A stretch of 64,000 nucleotides of DNA. It comes from Arthrobacter beigongshangensis. Its GTDB lineage: Bacteria; Bacillota; Bacilli; Bacillales_A; Planococcaceae. Each line of letters opens with the position of its first letter. Positions within the stretch are counted from its first letter, which is position 1. A program made the position numbers and the translations under genes. Location of the stretch: NCBI RefSeq assembly GCF_016820585.1, contig NZ_JADHDX010000007.1, positions 1-64,000 on the forward strand. The letters run 5' to 3'. Below, piece after piece: positions 63,892 through 64,000 of this stretch. Below the pieces are notes generated by a model, which saw only the letters and a list, made by a program, of their open reading frames with translations, had not been told where the DNA came from and ran no database searches.

Positions 63892-64000
63892 AGCGATCGA
63901 TGACTTTGACACCTTTTTTCCATACAGATCTAACATGATTGACGCCAAATAAATACTGTAGTTCCTGATAGTTAGCAATATCCCACAACACGATATCCCC
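63887..64000 (-). CDS. hutI: Imidazolonepropionase, C-terminal end (cut by the window)
   Basis: The last 37 residues, including LWDIANYQELQYLFGVNHV then KGVKVIDRS, match the typical end of HutI, the amidohydrolase that opens imidazolonepropionate in histidine degradation. The gene continues beyond 64000. Its TAG stop lies in the hairpin formed with repeat copy B. With hutH downstream it indicates a hut operon read on the minus strand. Confidence 0.88.
   Translation of the reverse strand, partial: GDIVLWDIANYQELQYLFGVNHVRSVWKKGVKVIDRS

Overview
The window is chromosomal DNA from an endospore-forming member of the Bacillales. The best fit is a Planococcaceae genome of the Sporosarcina type. 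Grounds: Bacillus subtilis-like gene content and order (yui-yum-yut, lipA, yun, suf, yus and fad blocks), the sporulation gene yunB, AGGAGG-type ribosome binding sites with many TTG and GTG starts, and intrinsic terminators after most genes. The genus is inferred. No rRNA, tRNA, CRISPR array, prophage or intact transposon was seen.

Layout. 0-2.5 kb: an ECF sigma factor with a large membrane anti-sigma partner. 2.6-10.5 kb: NSS-type sodium symporter, yugE-patB, lipoprotein cyclophilin, MFS exporter, PbpD-type class A PBP and a YufK-like membrane protein. 10.7-16.5 kb: complete seven-gene mrp Na+/H+ antiporter operon. 16.5-27.5 kb: pepA, yuiD, yuiB, two NDH-2 type dehydrogenases, A-type and Nfu-type Fe-S carriers, several conserved yut/yuz genes and lipA. 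27.8-32.6 kb: branched-chain amino-acid ABC transporter. 32.9-38.8 kb: an NhaC-family transporter under a lysine riboswitch, then yunB/yunD/yunE/yunF. 38.8-40.9 kb: a gene-poor island with large palindromes, an XRE regulator and a holin-like small toxin ORF. 40.9-46.1 kb: sufCDSUB. 46.4-50.2 kb: metNPQ with two metQ copies under a SAM riboswitch. 50.3-57.5 kb: yusE, yusF, gcvH, yusI and the fadN-fadA-fadE beta-oxidation genes. 57.9-64 kb: thioredoxin-like, STAS and C39-like proteins, an HxlR/LLM pair, 5'-3' exonuclease, hutH and the end of hutI.

Functional links. The two NDH-2 enzymes need FAD and quinone and lie among Fe-S carriers; lipA needs Fe-S clusters from suf, and gcvH needs the lipoate that lipA makes. 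Mrp and the NSS and NhaC proteins all work with sodium or proton gradients. Lysine, methionine and branched-chain amino-acid uptake are all represented, the first two under riboswitches. Fatty-acid degradation has a FadR-like operator.

The least-explained material is non-coding. An interspersed repeat has conserved ends, a stem with compensating base changes between copies, and a right flank that recurs as an inverted copy. A 175-bp near-palindrome and a possible three-way-junction RNA sit at 38.8-39.4 kb. A terminator-like leader precedes mrpA, a five-unit 21-bp repeat lies upstream of the exonuclease gene, and yunD appears to start at AUA.
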